From Magnolia sinica (Eukaryota > Streptophyta > Magnoliopsida > Magnoliales > Magnoliaceae): a stretch of DNA of 64,000 bases. Both the position numbers and the translations under genes were made by a program. The stretch covers positions 22,762,032 through 22,826,031 of the forward strand of contig NC_080582.1 in the NCBI RefSeq assembly GCF_029962835.1. The letters are read 5' to 3'. Positions 24,473 through 36,780 of the stretch are shown in pieces. A model generated the notes under the pieces. It made no database searches and was not told the DNA's origin. It saw nothing but the letters and a program-made list of their open reading frames with translations. Each line of letters starts with the position of its first letter. The first letter of the stretch is position 1.

Positions 24473-25105
24473 TGATGGATCGAAAAAGGCCCGGTCGACA
24501 GAAGTGATCCAGACCATCGAACCTTAAATCGGGCGTATCTTGCAATCCGGAATGAGTTATCTGACGTAAAATATATGATTTTGGGGTAGAACGAGCTACT
24601 GAAGCCAACCAACCCCGCTATGCCGGGTTACGCAGCCCGGAATTGCGAAAAACCCCTGGATCGATGGTCGTTTCCCTGTTTTAATTTCGTTTTTACTATA
24701 AATAGTAAGTTTTAGTTTGATTATAACTCTTCATCCGTCGGGCTTTAGGAGTTGCGCCCAACGTGAAAAGAGCTTAGAATAATTAGGAGAACGGTTTGGT
24801 GAAGCCAAATAGGACACGTAGACATCACGACCGTCTATAAATAGTAAGTTTACTATTTATAGTAAGTCGCGGATTCTAAGAGTTTGAGTTGTAGTTTGAT
24901 TCTAATTTCTTTCTCATTGCTTGGTACCCCTATTTAAAGGGTTGTAAACTCGTTTTTATTCATCAATTAATCAATTTCGAATTTATTAGAATTTATTTCT
25001 ATTTTCTGCTTTCTTTCCTCGTGGATTCGAGAAGTCTCTGTGAGGAGTCCAGAGAAGCTCAGTGGATTCGGAGTAGTTATCCTCATCACGTTCATCCCTG
25101 CGTCA
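24473..25105 (+). repeat. 5' LTR of the gypsy element
   Basis: Matches 29613-29957 near the other end almost base for base. It ends CA at 25104-25105, two bases before the primer-binding site. The left edge is either 24473 (TG of tgatggatc) or 24505 (tgatccagacc), because identity to the 3' copy extends 32 bases into the end of pol. A TATA-like tatttaaagg lies near 24930 and a 28-bp palindrome at 24835-24862. Confidence 0.85.
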
Positions 25106-25107
25106 AT

Positions 25108-25119
25108 TGGTATCAGAGT
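25108..25119 (+). promoter_or_regulatory. Primer-binding site (initiator tRNA-Met)
   Basis: tggtatcagagt is the usual plant retroelement site complementary to the 3' end of initiator tRNA-Met (one mismatch at the last base), directly after the 5' LTR. Confidence 0.85.
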
Positions 25120-25321
25120 GAGGATTCCCCTCGGGCCGATGGCAAACAACGAAGGTATAAGCTAAAATCCTATAGATGGTGATATAAGGATTCGTTATCT
25201 TATGGAAATAATGGAAGCTTTCCACCGGAGAGTCGATTGACCATGCAAGGGTGCAGCAACTCTCGACCGTCTTGCGGATGCGCTACTTCCTCGCCGAGCC
25301 CTAGGCGGTGCTCCACCACTC

Positions 25322-26266
25322 ATGGTTGCTGTACGACGTAACCTCGATTTTCGTAGAGCACTACCAGTGGCAAACCGTAGGGCTACACCAGATGATTCAA
25401 GTTCTAGCGACGAGGACCTTAATGAGGGTTTTGCTCGACGACCAATCCATAGAGGTGATCATCTAGATCGTGCTGAAAGAGACTATCGAGGTAAGGCTGA
25501 ACTTCCTAGTTTTAACGGTTTATTACGTATAAAAGATTTTCTCGATTGGCTAGCCGAAGTAGAGAGATATTTTGATTACATGGACGTGTCAGATCATAAA
25601 AAGATACAATTGGTAGCGTTTAAATTAAAATCTGGTACTTCTGCATGGTGGGAACAATTACAACTCTCACGAGCCCGCCAGAACAAGGTGCCCATCTCAT
25701 CATGGCCACGGATGAGACGTCTTCTTCGATCACGATTTCTCCCCAGTGATTATGAGCAGATATTATTCCAGCAATATCAAAATTGCAGACAAGGAAATCG
25801 AACTGTCACAGATTACACTGAAGAATTTCAACGGTTGGCTACACGAAACGATCTGTCAGAATCTGAGTCACAGAAGGTGGCACGATTTATAGGTGGGTTG
25901 CGACCGATAATTCAGGATCGAGTTCAGATGTACCCAGTCGGGACCGTGGATGAAGCAGTTCAATTAGCGGGTAGGGCAGAAACACAACTTGCAAGAGCTT
26001 CTGCTCGTCCATATCCTTCAAATCGACCCCCCATGACGGTCCCACCCAGGATCCAGTGCTGCCACGAGGAAAAGATCCAGTACCTCAACTTCCTACAACC
26101 GCAAACCGTGATACGGGGAGTGGCTCATCCAGACCTCAACGTGCAGCACCCACAACAGCAGGTCCGAGTAGGATTCCAAATCCTTATACTCGGCCAAGGT
26201 CGAACAATTGTTACCGCTGTGGCCAACCAGGCCACTTATCAAACACTTGTCCTCAACGTCCCGTAG
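25322..26266 (+). pseudogene. Gypsy gag (capsid part)
   Basis: Contains the retrotransposon gag core: FNGLLRIKDFLDWLAEVERY, LKSGTSAWWEQLQL, FQQYQNCRQGNRTVTDYTEE, FRL-type helix and GGLRP. True gag coding switches to another frame near 26050, so the last about 70 residues of this frame are not gag. A stop at about 25244 in the same frame suggests the N-terminus is also damaged or starts here. Confidence 0.85.
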
Positions 26267-26643
26267 CGCACTTGACTATAAACGAAGGGGGCATCGAAGA
26301 TGAGGCCGCAGAAGAAGACCATCACTTTGATGAACATGAACAAACCGCTGAAGAAATAGCAGGTGACGATGAAGTGACGGGCAAGGATCATGGCGAATTT
26401 CTAGTTGTGAGGCAATTACTGTATGCCCCACGAAAGGAATTACATCCACAACGACACAATATATTTCGTACTTGGTGCACCGTCAACGGAAAGATCTGTG
26501 ATGTGATCATAGACAGTGGTAGTAGCGACAACATTGTCTCGAGAGTAATGGTGAACAAATTGCGGCTACCAACGATGAAAAATCCTTCCCCATACTCAAT
26601 TGGTTGGATAAAAAAGGTGAATGAGACTAAGGTTTTCAATTGA
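26056..26643 (+). pseudogene. Gypsy gag zinc knuckle and aspartic protease
   Basis: Frame-shifted continuation of gag. The CCHC knuckle CYRCGQPGHLSNTC is at residues 51-64, followed by an acidic linker and the protease with IIDSGSSDNIV (active-site DSG) near residue 152. A stop at 26641 interrupts the protease; the next conserved words (CDVVDMEACHMLLGQPW) follow in another frame. Confidence 0.85.
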
Positions 26644-27166
26644 CAAAAATTATACAGATCAAATACTTTGTGACGTGGTTGATATGGAAGCTTGTCATAT
26701 GTTACTCGGTCAACCCTGGCAGTCGGACCATGATGTGACCCATCGGGGATGAGATAATGTATATGTATTCGTCAAAGATAGTCAAAAAATAATCATTGCC
26801 CCTAAGGCACCAGAGAACCACCACAAGCCTCTAAAGTGGAGGAGAGTTCTTTCTTGACCATTCGGGATTTCATGGAGGAATCCAAGAAAATCGGCGAGGT
26901 ATACGCCGTAATAGTGAAGGACGAGGAAGAGGAACCCTCAAACATCCCTCCAAGTTTAAGATTGCTAAACGAATTCAAAGAAGTCCGGCCTGAGGTTTAC
27001 CCGATGGATTGCCCACCATGAGGGACATCCAACATCACATAGACCTCGTCCCTGGGCTAGCTTGGCAATCGCCCTCATTATCGGATGAGTCCGAAAGAGT
27101 GCGAGATTTTGAGGGGCAAGTGGAGGAATAGATAAGTAAGGGTCTCTTGAGAGAGAGCATGAGCCC

Positions 27167-28156
27167 ATGTGTCGTACCAGCATTATTAACACCAAAAAAG
27201 ATAGAAGCTGGCGCATGTGTGTCGACAGCCGAGCAATCAACAAAATTACCATCAAATATCGGTTTCCAATACCACGGTTGGACGACATGCTCGATATGTT
27301 AGAAGGGGCCAAGGTGTTCTCTAAACTAGATCTAAGGAGCGGGTACCATCAGATTCGTATTCGACCCGGTGATGAGTGGAAAACGGCATTCAAGACCAAG
27401 GAAGGGTTGTATGAGTGGCTGGTCATGCCCTTCGGCCTATCGAACGCACCAAGTACTTTTATGCGTTTAATGAATCAAGTTCTAAAACCGTTCACTGGCC
27501 GATTTGTGGTAGTATATTTTGATGACATATTGATATATAGCCAGGATGAGGCGGAGCACAGGAAACATCTCAGGCAGGTGCTACAGGTCCTACAACTTAA
27601 CAAGTTGTACCTCAACTTGAAGAAGTGTAGTTTTTTAACTGACAGCCTATTGTTTTTAGGATTTGTTGTAACGTCCACAGGCATTCGTGTGGACGATGAA
27701 AAGGTGCGAGCTATTAGGGAATGGCCAATCCCGACAAACATTCATGAGGTGAGGAGTTTTCACGGGTTGGCGACTTTCTATCGTCGATTTGTGCGAGATT
27801 TTAGCACCATAGTCGCGCCTATAACAGATTGCATGAAGAAAGGACCGTTCCAGTGGACCGATAAAGCTGATAAAAGCTTTCATGAGATCAAGCATCGTTT
27901 GTTTACAACACCGGTCTTAGTGCTTCCTAATTTTGACAAATTGTTTGAGGTTGAGTGTGATGCTTCATACGTCGGAATTGGAGGAGTATTATCACAAGAA
28001 GGCAGGCCGGTAGCCTTCTACAGCGAGAAGCTCAGCGAAGCCCGAAAGAAGTGGTCGACTTATGAGCTTGAGTTGTACGCATTCAGGAGCTGCGACATTG
28101 GCGGCATTATCTCGATTCAAAGAGAGTTTGTTTTGTACACGACCATCAAGCATTAA
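27167..28156 (+). pseudogene. Gypsy reverse transcriptase and RNase H
   Basis: RT begins in LLTPKKDRSW-like sequence and shows [60 protein letters not shown] (catalytic YFDD) and FLGFVV. RNase H starts [18 protein letters not shown] and [19 protein letters not shown]. After about 28085 frameshifts break RNase H (the expected LYTDHQALK region reads LYTTIKH then stops). The upstream part of RT (27010-27166) also needs two frames and has an in-frame stop. Confidence 0.9.
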
Positions 28157-28546
28157 AATTTATTAATAGTCGACTAACGCGAATCGTGTGCATACTAGAT
28201 GGGTTTAGTTTTTACAGGAATTCACGTTCGTTCTGAAGCACAAGTCAGGGCAGTAGAACAAGGTGGCTGATGCACTTAGCCGTCGTGCATCACTACTAGT
28301 TACAATGAGCAACGAGGTAGTCGGCTTTGACTGTCTCAATGAGCTGTATGCCGAGGATGAGGACTTCAAAGATTCTTAGATGAAGTGTCAAGAAGGTCAC
28401 CCGGTGACCTACATATGCGAGACGATTTCCTCTTCAAAGGGAATCGATCGTGCATCCCCCAAAGTTATCTGAGAGAGCAGATTATTTAGGAGCTACATGG
28501 AGGTGGCCTCGGTGGATACCTTGGGCGAGACAAGACGCAGGCTCTT

Positions 28547-29647
28547 GTGGAAGAGCAGTATTACTGGCCGCAATTGATACGTGATGTGGGAAAAGTCGTG
28601 CAACGTTATTATATTTATCAGACCTCCAAGGGGCAATCTCAGAATACGGGCCTCTACACCCCGTTACCTGTGCCTAACGGTCCTTGGGAGGATTTATCAA
28701 TGGACTTCGTGCTTGGTCTCCCACGAACACAACGCGGCATGGATTCGGTGTTCGTGGTGGTAGATCGTTTCTCCAAGATGACGCACTTTATCCCATGCAA
28801 GAAGACCCTCGATGCAACACACGTGGCGAATTTATTTTTCAGGGAGGTCGTACGGCTACACGGGGTCCCCAAGACCATTACTTCCGATCGTGACACGAAG
28901 TTCATTAGCCACTTTTGGCGGACTTTATGGAATCGATTCGATACACGACTTCAATTCAGCAGTGCTTACAACGCACAGACTGATGGGCAGACCGAAGTTG
29001 TGAATCGCACGTTGGGAAACCTCCTTCGCTGTATTTCAGGAGAAAAACCGAAGCAGTGGGATTTGGCCTTGTCTCAAGCAGAGTTTGCATTCAACAACAT
29101 GGTGAACCGCTCGACAGGGAGATCACCGTTCCAGATTATCTATGGACGAGTGCCTCGCCACACACTTGACTTGGTCCCTCTGCCCAAGCACCCAGGCACG
29201 AGCATTGCAGCAGAACATATGGTAGACAAGATCATGGGCATCCATGCAGAAGTGCAGACCAAGCTACATGCCTCGAACGAGAAGTACAAGGAACAAGCGG
29301 ACAAGCATCGGCGACAAAAAGTGTTCGAGGTGGGCGACCGCGTTATGGTCCATCTGCGCAAAGAGAGATTTCCGACCGGGACGTACAACAAGTTGAAAAA
29401 TAAGAAGATTGGACCGGTACCAATCATCCGAAAGATCAATGACAACGCTTATATTGTTGATCTTCCAGATGACATGGCAATCTCACAGACTTTCAATGTT
29501 GCGGACCTGACCGAGTATCATGAACCAGAGCATGACGAGAACTCGAGGACGAGTTCTTTTGAAGTGGAGGAGACTGATGTAGAGCGGGTCGCAGACAGTT
29601 ACATGGCCAAGATGGATCAGAAAAGGCCCGGTCGACGACAGAAGTGA
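28547..29647 (+). pseudogene. Gypsy integrase
   Basis: Core domain has the three acidic residues in [21 protein letters not shown] and [13 protein letters not shown]. The C-terminal domain includes [19 protein letters not shown] and [12 protein letters not shown]. The N-terminal zinc site is damaged: the two cysteines expected in the RCYICQ-type motif are both tyrosine (codons 28607-28609 and 28616-28618). 366 residues, ending in a TGA that is also the apparent start of the 3' LTR. Confidence 0.9.
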
Positions 29648-29957
29648 TCCAGACCATCGAACCTTAAATCGGGCGTATCTTGCAATCCGGAATGAGTTAT
29701 CTGACGTAAAATATATGATTTTGGGGTAGAACAAGCTATTGAAGCCAACCAACCCTATTATGCCGGGTTGCGCAGCCCGGAATTGCAAAAAACACCTGGA
29801 TCGACGGTCGTTTCCCTGTTTTAATTTCGTTTTTACTATAAATAGTAAGTTTTAGTTTGATTATAACTCTTCATCCGTCGAGCTTTAGGAGTTGCGCCCA
29901 ATGTGAAAAGAGGTTAGAATAATTAGGAGAACGATTTAGTGAAGCCAAATAGGACAC
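29645..29957 (+). repeat. Truncated 3' LTR of the gypsy element
   Basis: Nearly identical to 24505-24817 of the 5' LTR and then stops abruptly after aaataggacac. The second half of the LTR (palindrome, TATA-like region and leader) is missing. Confidence 0.85.
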
Positions 29958-32780
29958 TTACTTATAGTGAGGCCAAGCGCACAGTACCTATATATATATA
30001 TAAGTAAAGAACTTCAAATTTTTTTTTTTAATAAACATGTTAAAATATACTACCACTATTCTTTTAAAAGTTATGTTACACCGCATGCAATCTATTTAGG
30101 AGAGAGAAATCCAGCGTATCTTGTTAGCTTGAGTCGTCAGAAATGACGTGGACTAGACCCGACGGAACTGAAATTTGCAGTGCCTTTGACACAGACGATC
30201 CACACTTCATTATCATTTCTAACTTATATATAGATCTGATACAGAGGTTGGGTCGAGCAACCCCCAAGCCTGACCCTGACCCAAGTTCTATTAGGTTGGT
30301 GTTTGTATAGCCAAGCCGGAGACTAAACCGATACATCCTACCGGAACCCAACCCAATGCTGGGTCGGTCAGGTTGAACCGGCCCCACTTTCAGCCCTGTT
30401 TCCTGTAGCGCGGTTGGATGTCAAAGTTCCCTACTTCCCACCCGTACCTGACCAATTCTTGAAAAGAAAACTTTTTTTGACCGGCAATAGGGTAGAGTGA
30501 GACCGGAATCAGCCAGTACAACGACAAGGATCTGTGGGTCCCACCATGTATCTTTTGAGAAATCCACTCCGTTGATCGGGTGCACCCCTTGATGCTTGGC
30601 CCTGGAGACGATAATCAGACGGATCCACAAATGGACCACGCCACAAGGAACAATGGGTATGGGATGCCAGCCATAGGTAGGTGTCTGCGGCCACCACCAT
30701 GGTGTGTACGTTTCATAAAACTCATTAAACACTGTGACTCATAAGGATGGATGGAAAATATAAAACTCATCCTGATTCAAAACTCAGGTGGGCCACACCG
30801 CATGAACTTGTATGTTTTAGGGATAATTTTACATTATTCTCAGTGATGTGGCCCATTTGAATAATGTATCGGACAGATATTTTGGATTTACGGTGAAAAT
30901 AAGGTTTCTTACCAGTTGGATGGAGTGGATTTCACAAATACAACCTGGTGAGCTCCACAGAGTATGGGTGTTGAACGGTTACTTAAAACAGTTGCAGTGG
31001 ACTATTCTGGTCAAGAATGGCCAACTAGAATCCTATGCAATGTCAGCCTGACACATCCCTTAAATTATCTAAGCTCTATGGGTCCCAATACCTTGCGTAT
31101 GTGAAATCGAGACTGTCTATCAGGTGAGCTTCTTGATTCTTAGATGATGGGCCTAAAAAATTAGCAAGATCTACAAATCAGGTGGGCCACATCACAGGAA
31201 CAATTGAGGATGGGATGGGAACTAGATGTCTGTGTACAGGGCCAATTACGAGTTTTAAAAAACTGCGTGTATTATCTTGATGAGGCCTTTCTTATATTAT
31301 TAAGTTTCTATAAAAGTAAAATATTCAAATCCAATATTGGTGCGTATTATATTGATCAAGCAGCTGACAAAGCTATTGAATTGCCAATTCCAATATTTCA
31401 ACTAAAATGAGTATCTTATATTAGATGGAGAGGTAGAGAGCTAGCATGTCAACGTTGGAATAGGTTCAAGATAAACGGATAGAGCCGCCACGGATGGGCC
31501 CCACTTGTGAAAATTGTGATAGTAGGAATGAGAAATGATTCTTTATTTCTCTCTCTTATCTTTTGCGATCGGTCTCTTTTTCTTCGTGCAGATGACGCCA
31601 TGGGTGGATACACAAGGCTCTCTCTGTCTATCACTCTAAGAAAAAGATGGGATATATATATATATTGGAATTTTCAAGAGACAGTAACATGTGGTATTCT
31701 ATTATCTTATAATCTTTAATTATATAACCATATCATATGAGAAACATGTGATCCTGCTTTCCCATATACCTCATAATTGATTTAGTCCTTCCCATACTAT
31801 TGATCTTATACTTATTCAAACTAAGTGAATGACCCTCATACCTAAATCATTAATCTTATTAGGTACGAATAAAATATTTGTAATTATTAAAATAAAAGTT
31901 TAACAATTGAAAACATTTATAAAATCTTTTAAATGTTGAGCTCAGAAAATCATTTGATGAATGTATGATACCAAGATTTAAGCCATAGGAAACTAGTGGA
32001 TCTTTTATTGGACCATATGAATCTTGATCTAACCTTGGTGGGCGCACCTCACTATACTCTTTTTTATCCGCTGCATGATGACTTTTAATAAACCTTGAAC
32101 TCCTTACACATTCTCAAGTCTAAAGATTAATTAGATCTAATACAACCTCAAAGCAATTATACTCTAGGCATGATAGGTTCCTCAGTCTAACGACTTGAAC
32201 TTAATTCATCGATACAAATGCCTAATAGGTCAAACCCCAAGAAGTTATTTCCATAGCATGCTCACACTCTTATGTGGGGTGGTGCAAAGGCACACTAGCT
32301 CGTTATAATGCTCAATGGTGGAGACTTTCCATCCTAACTCGTCATCAATTCCATCACAGAAGATGGCTACAAAAAAATAATCAAAGTAATTACAATTTAT
32401 CATATAACCTGCTATATGGTCCTAGAACAACAAGGTAATGAGATCAATACAACCCAACTCTCCCTTGGTTAATGATCGTTATGCCCACTCCTAAGTTCTC
32501 AATGAAAGCTAGAAGAACTCCTCTCCTTTAACCCTATGTTTACACATGTTTAAGGTATACCTACACATTGACTATGCTATCTAAGCATGTTCATTTAGGA
32601 TCCATGGTCATCATGATTTATGGATAAGATCATCAATATTACATCAACGTCGTCTATAGACAAATTCCATATTGGTTTTTTAAGGCATAACAACAATAGG
32701 GCTACCATGGTGTGTATCTTTTATCAAACCATTTCATTAAGTGTGCCTCATCAAATGAAAAGAAGATACAAAACTAAGCC
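29958..32780. other. Intergenic, no gene recognised
   Basis: Short TA runs (29988-30003 and about 31652-31664), degenerate palindromic-MITE pieces at about 30530-30960 and 31070-31230, and AT-rich unique-looking DNA. An open minus-strand stretch at about 32255-32370, preceded by an acceptor-like tttttgtag, translates plausibly but matches no family I recognise. Confidence 0.45.
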
Positions 32781-33381
32781 TAATAAAAAATTGGGCATGC
32801 CATATTTGAGATCTGACCCTGTAAAAGAACCTTAATCTGGATTGAAACAAATAAGAGAAAAAGAAAATCCAAGCAAACACACAGGAAACACATGATTTTT
32901 ATGTGAAAAACCCTTGCAAAAAAAAAAAAATCATGGCACAAAGCGACAATCAATCGACTATTCAGAGAAGATTACAGGGATGGAAAAAACTTACGGCCAA
33001 AACCCTAGCTCTTTCTCTTTCTTGGAGGCTCTAAAAAAATTGCAACTCACTCTTAACCCCAATATAACTAACCTTAAAAGCCACCATTTCATGAAGAAAA
33101 TGTCAAAACTACCCCTCCAAGGGTCCACTAACACTTGGGCCTTGTTAACATGTGAAACATGAGTTATATAGGTTCAGAAAAGTGAATGGACCCAATAATG
33201 ATTTTGGTGTCACAATTTTAACAACCTCCACGTGGATAGCAAAATCACTTCCTTACCTTGATAAACTTCTTCTAAGCATCACCACCATCACTTCGTGTAC
33301 ACTCTGTCTCTATTCATTTCTTGTCAAGCCCAAAGAAATCGAGCAAAACTTGAATTTCTTTGAATGAACGATCTTCGTAAG
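32781..33381 (-). pseudogene. 3' end of a Ty1/copia element (left fragment of a split copy)
   Basis: The minus strand from 33381 reads LTKIVHSKKFKFC, continuing exactly from the RNase H end at 40155. Further on it has copia LTR-leader-like sequence (aagggtttttcacataaaaa). The two halves are separated by the solo LTR at 33382-40149. Confidence 0.7.
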
Positions 33382-35129
33382 TGTCACGCCCCAAACTCGG
33401 AAACCGGGCTCACAAAATTCCTATCATCGTATCTGGCACCGACAGCCTCCGTAGTACCCCATTCTCGGCTCTTGGTGCCGATTCACCAAGTTCCGATCCC
33501 AGTATCCTACAAGGAGGATTTCTAAATCATAAGTCTGTTTCATAATCATCATAACCAAGATCACGACCACAGAAAATAACTACAGGAATATCATTACAAA
33601 ATCCACTAAAAATAAAAACTTTTTACAATACAAGGCGTATATGAAAGATACAATAACTAATAATCAGAAGTCTAAAAGAAAGCTCCACTGCACGCTCCTG
33701 CTCAGCTCGACTGCATCCTATCGACACCTCCATGCATCTATCATGCATAAGCTCATAGAAAGCTTAGAGGGTGGTGTAAGTGTGTGCGTAATATAAGCAT
33801 GATCAGGGTGCAATATCAAGCAATACGGAATCATACTAGTAAGTCCATAAGCACCATGTAATGTAAGATCATAACAACTTAAATGTCATATACCAAGGGT
33901 GCAATGTAATATGCAATGCAAAGGGATAACGATGCTGGAGTGTATAGTCGAGATGATAGTATGTGGTATCGTAAGCTGTGGGGTTCATCACAAGGGACTT
34001 CTATCCAAACCAGTCCTATACCTAAATTTGGATAGCCAGACTTAATGTGGTAAACTCCTGATCTCAGGTTGGTCACGCGCCCCAACCGAAATCCTGACCA
34101 TTATGAAGGTACGCATAATGATTTGGTTGCGCACTACCAACCCGAGTGGATAATGAATGGATGAATGAATGAGTCAAATACTGAGTATGCAAACCCCTGA
34201 GCAGTAGCCTGCAACACAGTAACCTACCAACCATTAGTAGCTCGCCCAAGTCCTTAGACCCCGCCCACATCAGCGTCCGCCCACATGTATAACAATGACG
34301 GGGTATCATAATACTAGTACCGAACATCTCTGAAATCATCATTAGGATTTAGTACAATGCTGTCAGTCATACAAAGGCCATGTGACGCAAGACATGAGTG
34401 TTATCGGTCATACCAAGGCTATGATGCGATGCAAGACCTATATAGCCAAATGCCATATGCAATATGCAATGCGATCATGCCAGTCCTTGTATTAAGTCCA
34501 CACATCAGTACAGTTACTCTCTGAAAAATCACTGGGGTCAAATACACTACATGCTGACTGCCGCCTTCCAGGCCACGCAGCCCAGTAAGCGTAAGAGATC
34601 TCACTACCCGCTTGTGGACAGCCAATCACCAACAAGGCTCGACGGTAGCGGACCCCTTCACCCGGGCGGGTAAGGCCACACCTCATCTCAACCGACTACA
34701 CTATAGTGGGAGTCGCAACCAAATGGTATAAGGCACTAGGGCACTCATGTTTTCCACTCGGTTTCGGCGTTGAGGTCTCCTGGTACCGTGAAGGTTTAGG
34801 GGCTTTCGCCCAAGGACATCCTAAATACCCTAAATGCTCAAGAAACATTTCTGGTATCCAAATCTAACCATCCATGATATACCTGTTGAGGTTACGACCC
34901 TGATGAAGCGAGGGCAAATATCAACGTGCTATGCAATGCCAGATGCATGAATCACACTAATCAACCATGCATCCAATCCTACGCATACAACGCGCTCATG
35001 TGGGACATTCCCGCCTATCAGGGAGTCCCATAAACAATCAGCCCAGTGGCACATGCTATACTCAATCACTCCTCATAACAACCATGCGGATGATGCGTAT
35101 GGGCATGGATCATGAAGTCCATGGCCCAT

Positions 35130-36780
35130 AATAATGAATGGGTGGTGTGCACATAATCACACACATATGGTGGGCCTCACGCATCACAATTGGGCCTCAC
35201 CCATACAATGGGCCTCACACATATAATAAATCTCACACAAGGGTCTCATACATCACAAGGGACCTAATCACATGGGTCTCATACAACCAAGATGGGCCGC
35301 ATATAATCACAATGGGCCTCATACATTCCCAATGGGCCTCATACAATCACGATAGGCCTCCTACAATCATAATGAGTCTCATACAATCCCACAATGAGCC
35401 TCATACAATCATAATGGGCCCCACACACAATGACCCTCATACAATCACAATAGGTTGCATATAATCACAATGGGCCTCATATAATCATAATGGGCCCCAT
35501 ACACAATGGCCCTCATACAATCACGATACGCCACATATAATCACCATGGGCCTTATACAATCATAATGGGCCCCATACACAATGGCCCTCATATAATCAC
35601 GATAGGTCGCATATAATCACAATGGGCCTCATATAATTACAATGGGCCCCAGGTAATCACAATGGACCTTACATGGTCACAATGGGCCTCATATAATTAC
35701 AGTGAGCCCTATATAGTCGTAATGGGCCTCATATAATTACAATGGGCCGCATATAATCATAACGCTATACTAACTCATACATAGTGCGTATACTAACTTA
35801 GTCGTAGTCAATAATCGGCTTATATATGGCGGGGTCCATAGAAGGACAGCAGATCTAATCCATAACATGAGGATCGGTCCTCAACAGTGGATATTCCAAA
35901 CCTGATATCACAGATCCTTGCATCTACAGGAAGCAGTGATGTTGTACTCTCCTCATAACCAGGATGGGCCTATATGGCCTAATCATATCAAGAATGGGCC
36001 TAGGTGGCTTGCTCATACCAAGAATGGGTCTAAGGACAAGGGGTGGGCTTCCTCGCCCGCTCCTTCACATAGTAAACCGGGCATCCTAAGGGCCTAATAA
36101 GCACAAGGTAGGCTCTTCAAGGTATGGTGGAAGCTCAATCCAGAATGGGGGCCCAACAGTTTGGGTTAACCTACTAAAGCTAGTTGGGCATGAGCCTAAT
36201 AATTATGGGGGCCCAATGATTTGGGATAGCCCATGAAGGTGAGATGAATCATTCTAATAACGGTGAGGGCCTAACTGCTTGGGTTAGCTCACTAAGAGGA
36301 GATGAGGATTCGACGGATCATAGGGGGGATTACAATGTAGATATTTAATCATCATTGTTCCTAAGACATGACCCATTTAGAACCTATCCTATAATGGGGT
36401 CCATGATCTTGTATTAACTAGGAAGATGGATGGGCATCATAGTCATCATCACATACACCATGATGGACTCACATAGCACGATTGGGCCATATAGGTACAA
36501 TGAAATGGGCCATACGTCACAATAAGCCTCACACAAGGGCCTCACATACCCCATATTGGGCCTCATACAAGGGCCACACATACTCCATATTGGGCCTCAT
36601 CTCATGAGCCTTATCTACATCACAATGGGTCTCATCATATGGGCCTTATCACATGGTCCTTACATACATCACAATGGCCTCATCATATGGGCCTTATCAC
36701 ATGGTCCTTACATATATCACAATGGCCTCATCATATGAGCCCCACATACATCACATTAGGCCACATACAAGGGTCTCATG
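35130..36780. repeat. Minisatellite of about 20-bp TGGGCCTCATA-CAATCACAA units
   Basis: From about 35150 to 35770 units of 20-21 bases, such as aatgggcctcatacaatcac, follow one another with small changes. Looser units with longer spacing continue at 36460-36780. The 4-kb LTRs nearby carry a related GGCCCAT-rich array, on the other strand, at 48360-48700 and 57190-57530. Confidence 0.85.

Larger units (their letters stand above)
24473..29957 (+). mobile_element. Ty3/gypsy LTR retrotransposon, decayed, 3' LTR truncated
   Basis: Order is 5' LTR, tRNA-Met primer-binding site, gag with zinc knuckle, protease, RT, RNase H, integrase, partial 3' LTR, all on plus. Coding regions are broken by several frameshifts and stops (around 26050, 26643, 27010-27170, 28100-28546). 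The integrase ORF runs to the LTR boundary. The C-terminal style resembles CRM-type chromoviruses, but I do not see a chromodomain I would name, so the lineage is open. Confidence 0.93.

Noticed and set aside
32255..32370. Possible minus-strand exon after an acceptor-like tttttgtag
   Set aside because: The translation is open for about 40 codons but matches no family I know and no neighbouring exons were found.
35130..36780. Regularly spaced repeats resembling a CRISPR array
   Set aside because: The units are contiguous and diverged with no unique spacers, in a plant LTR. A minisatellite explains them.
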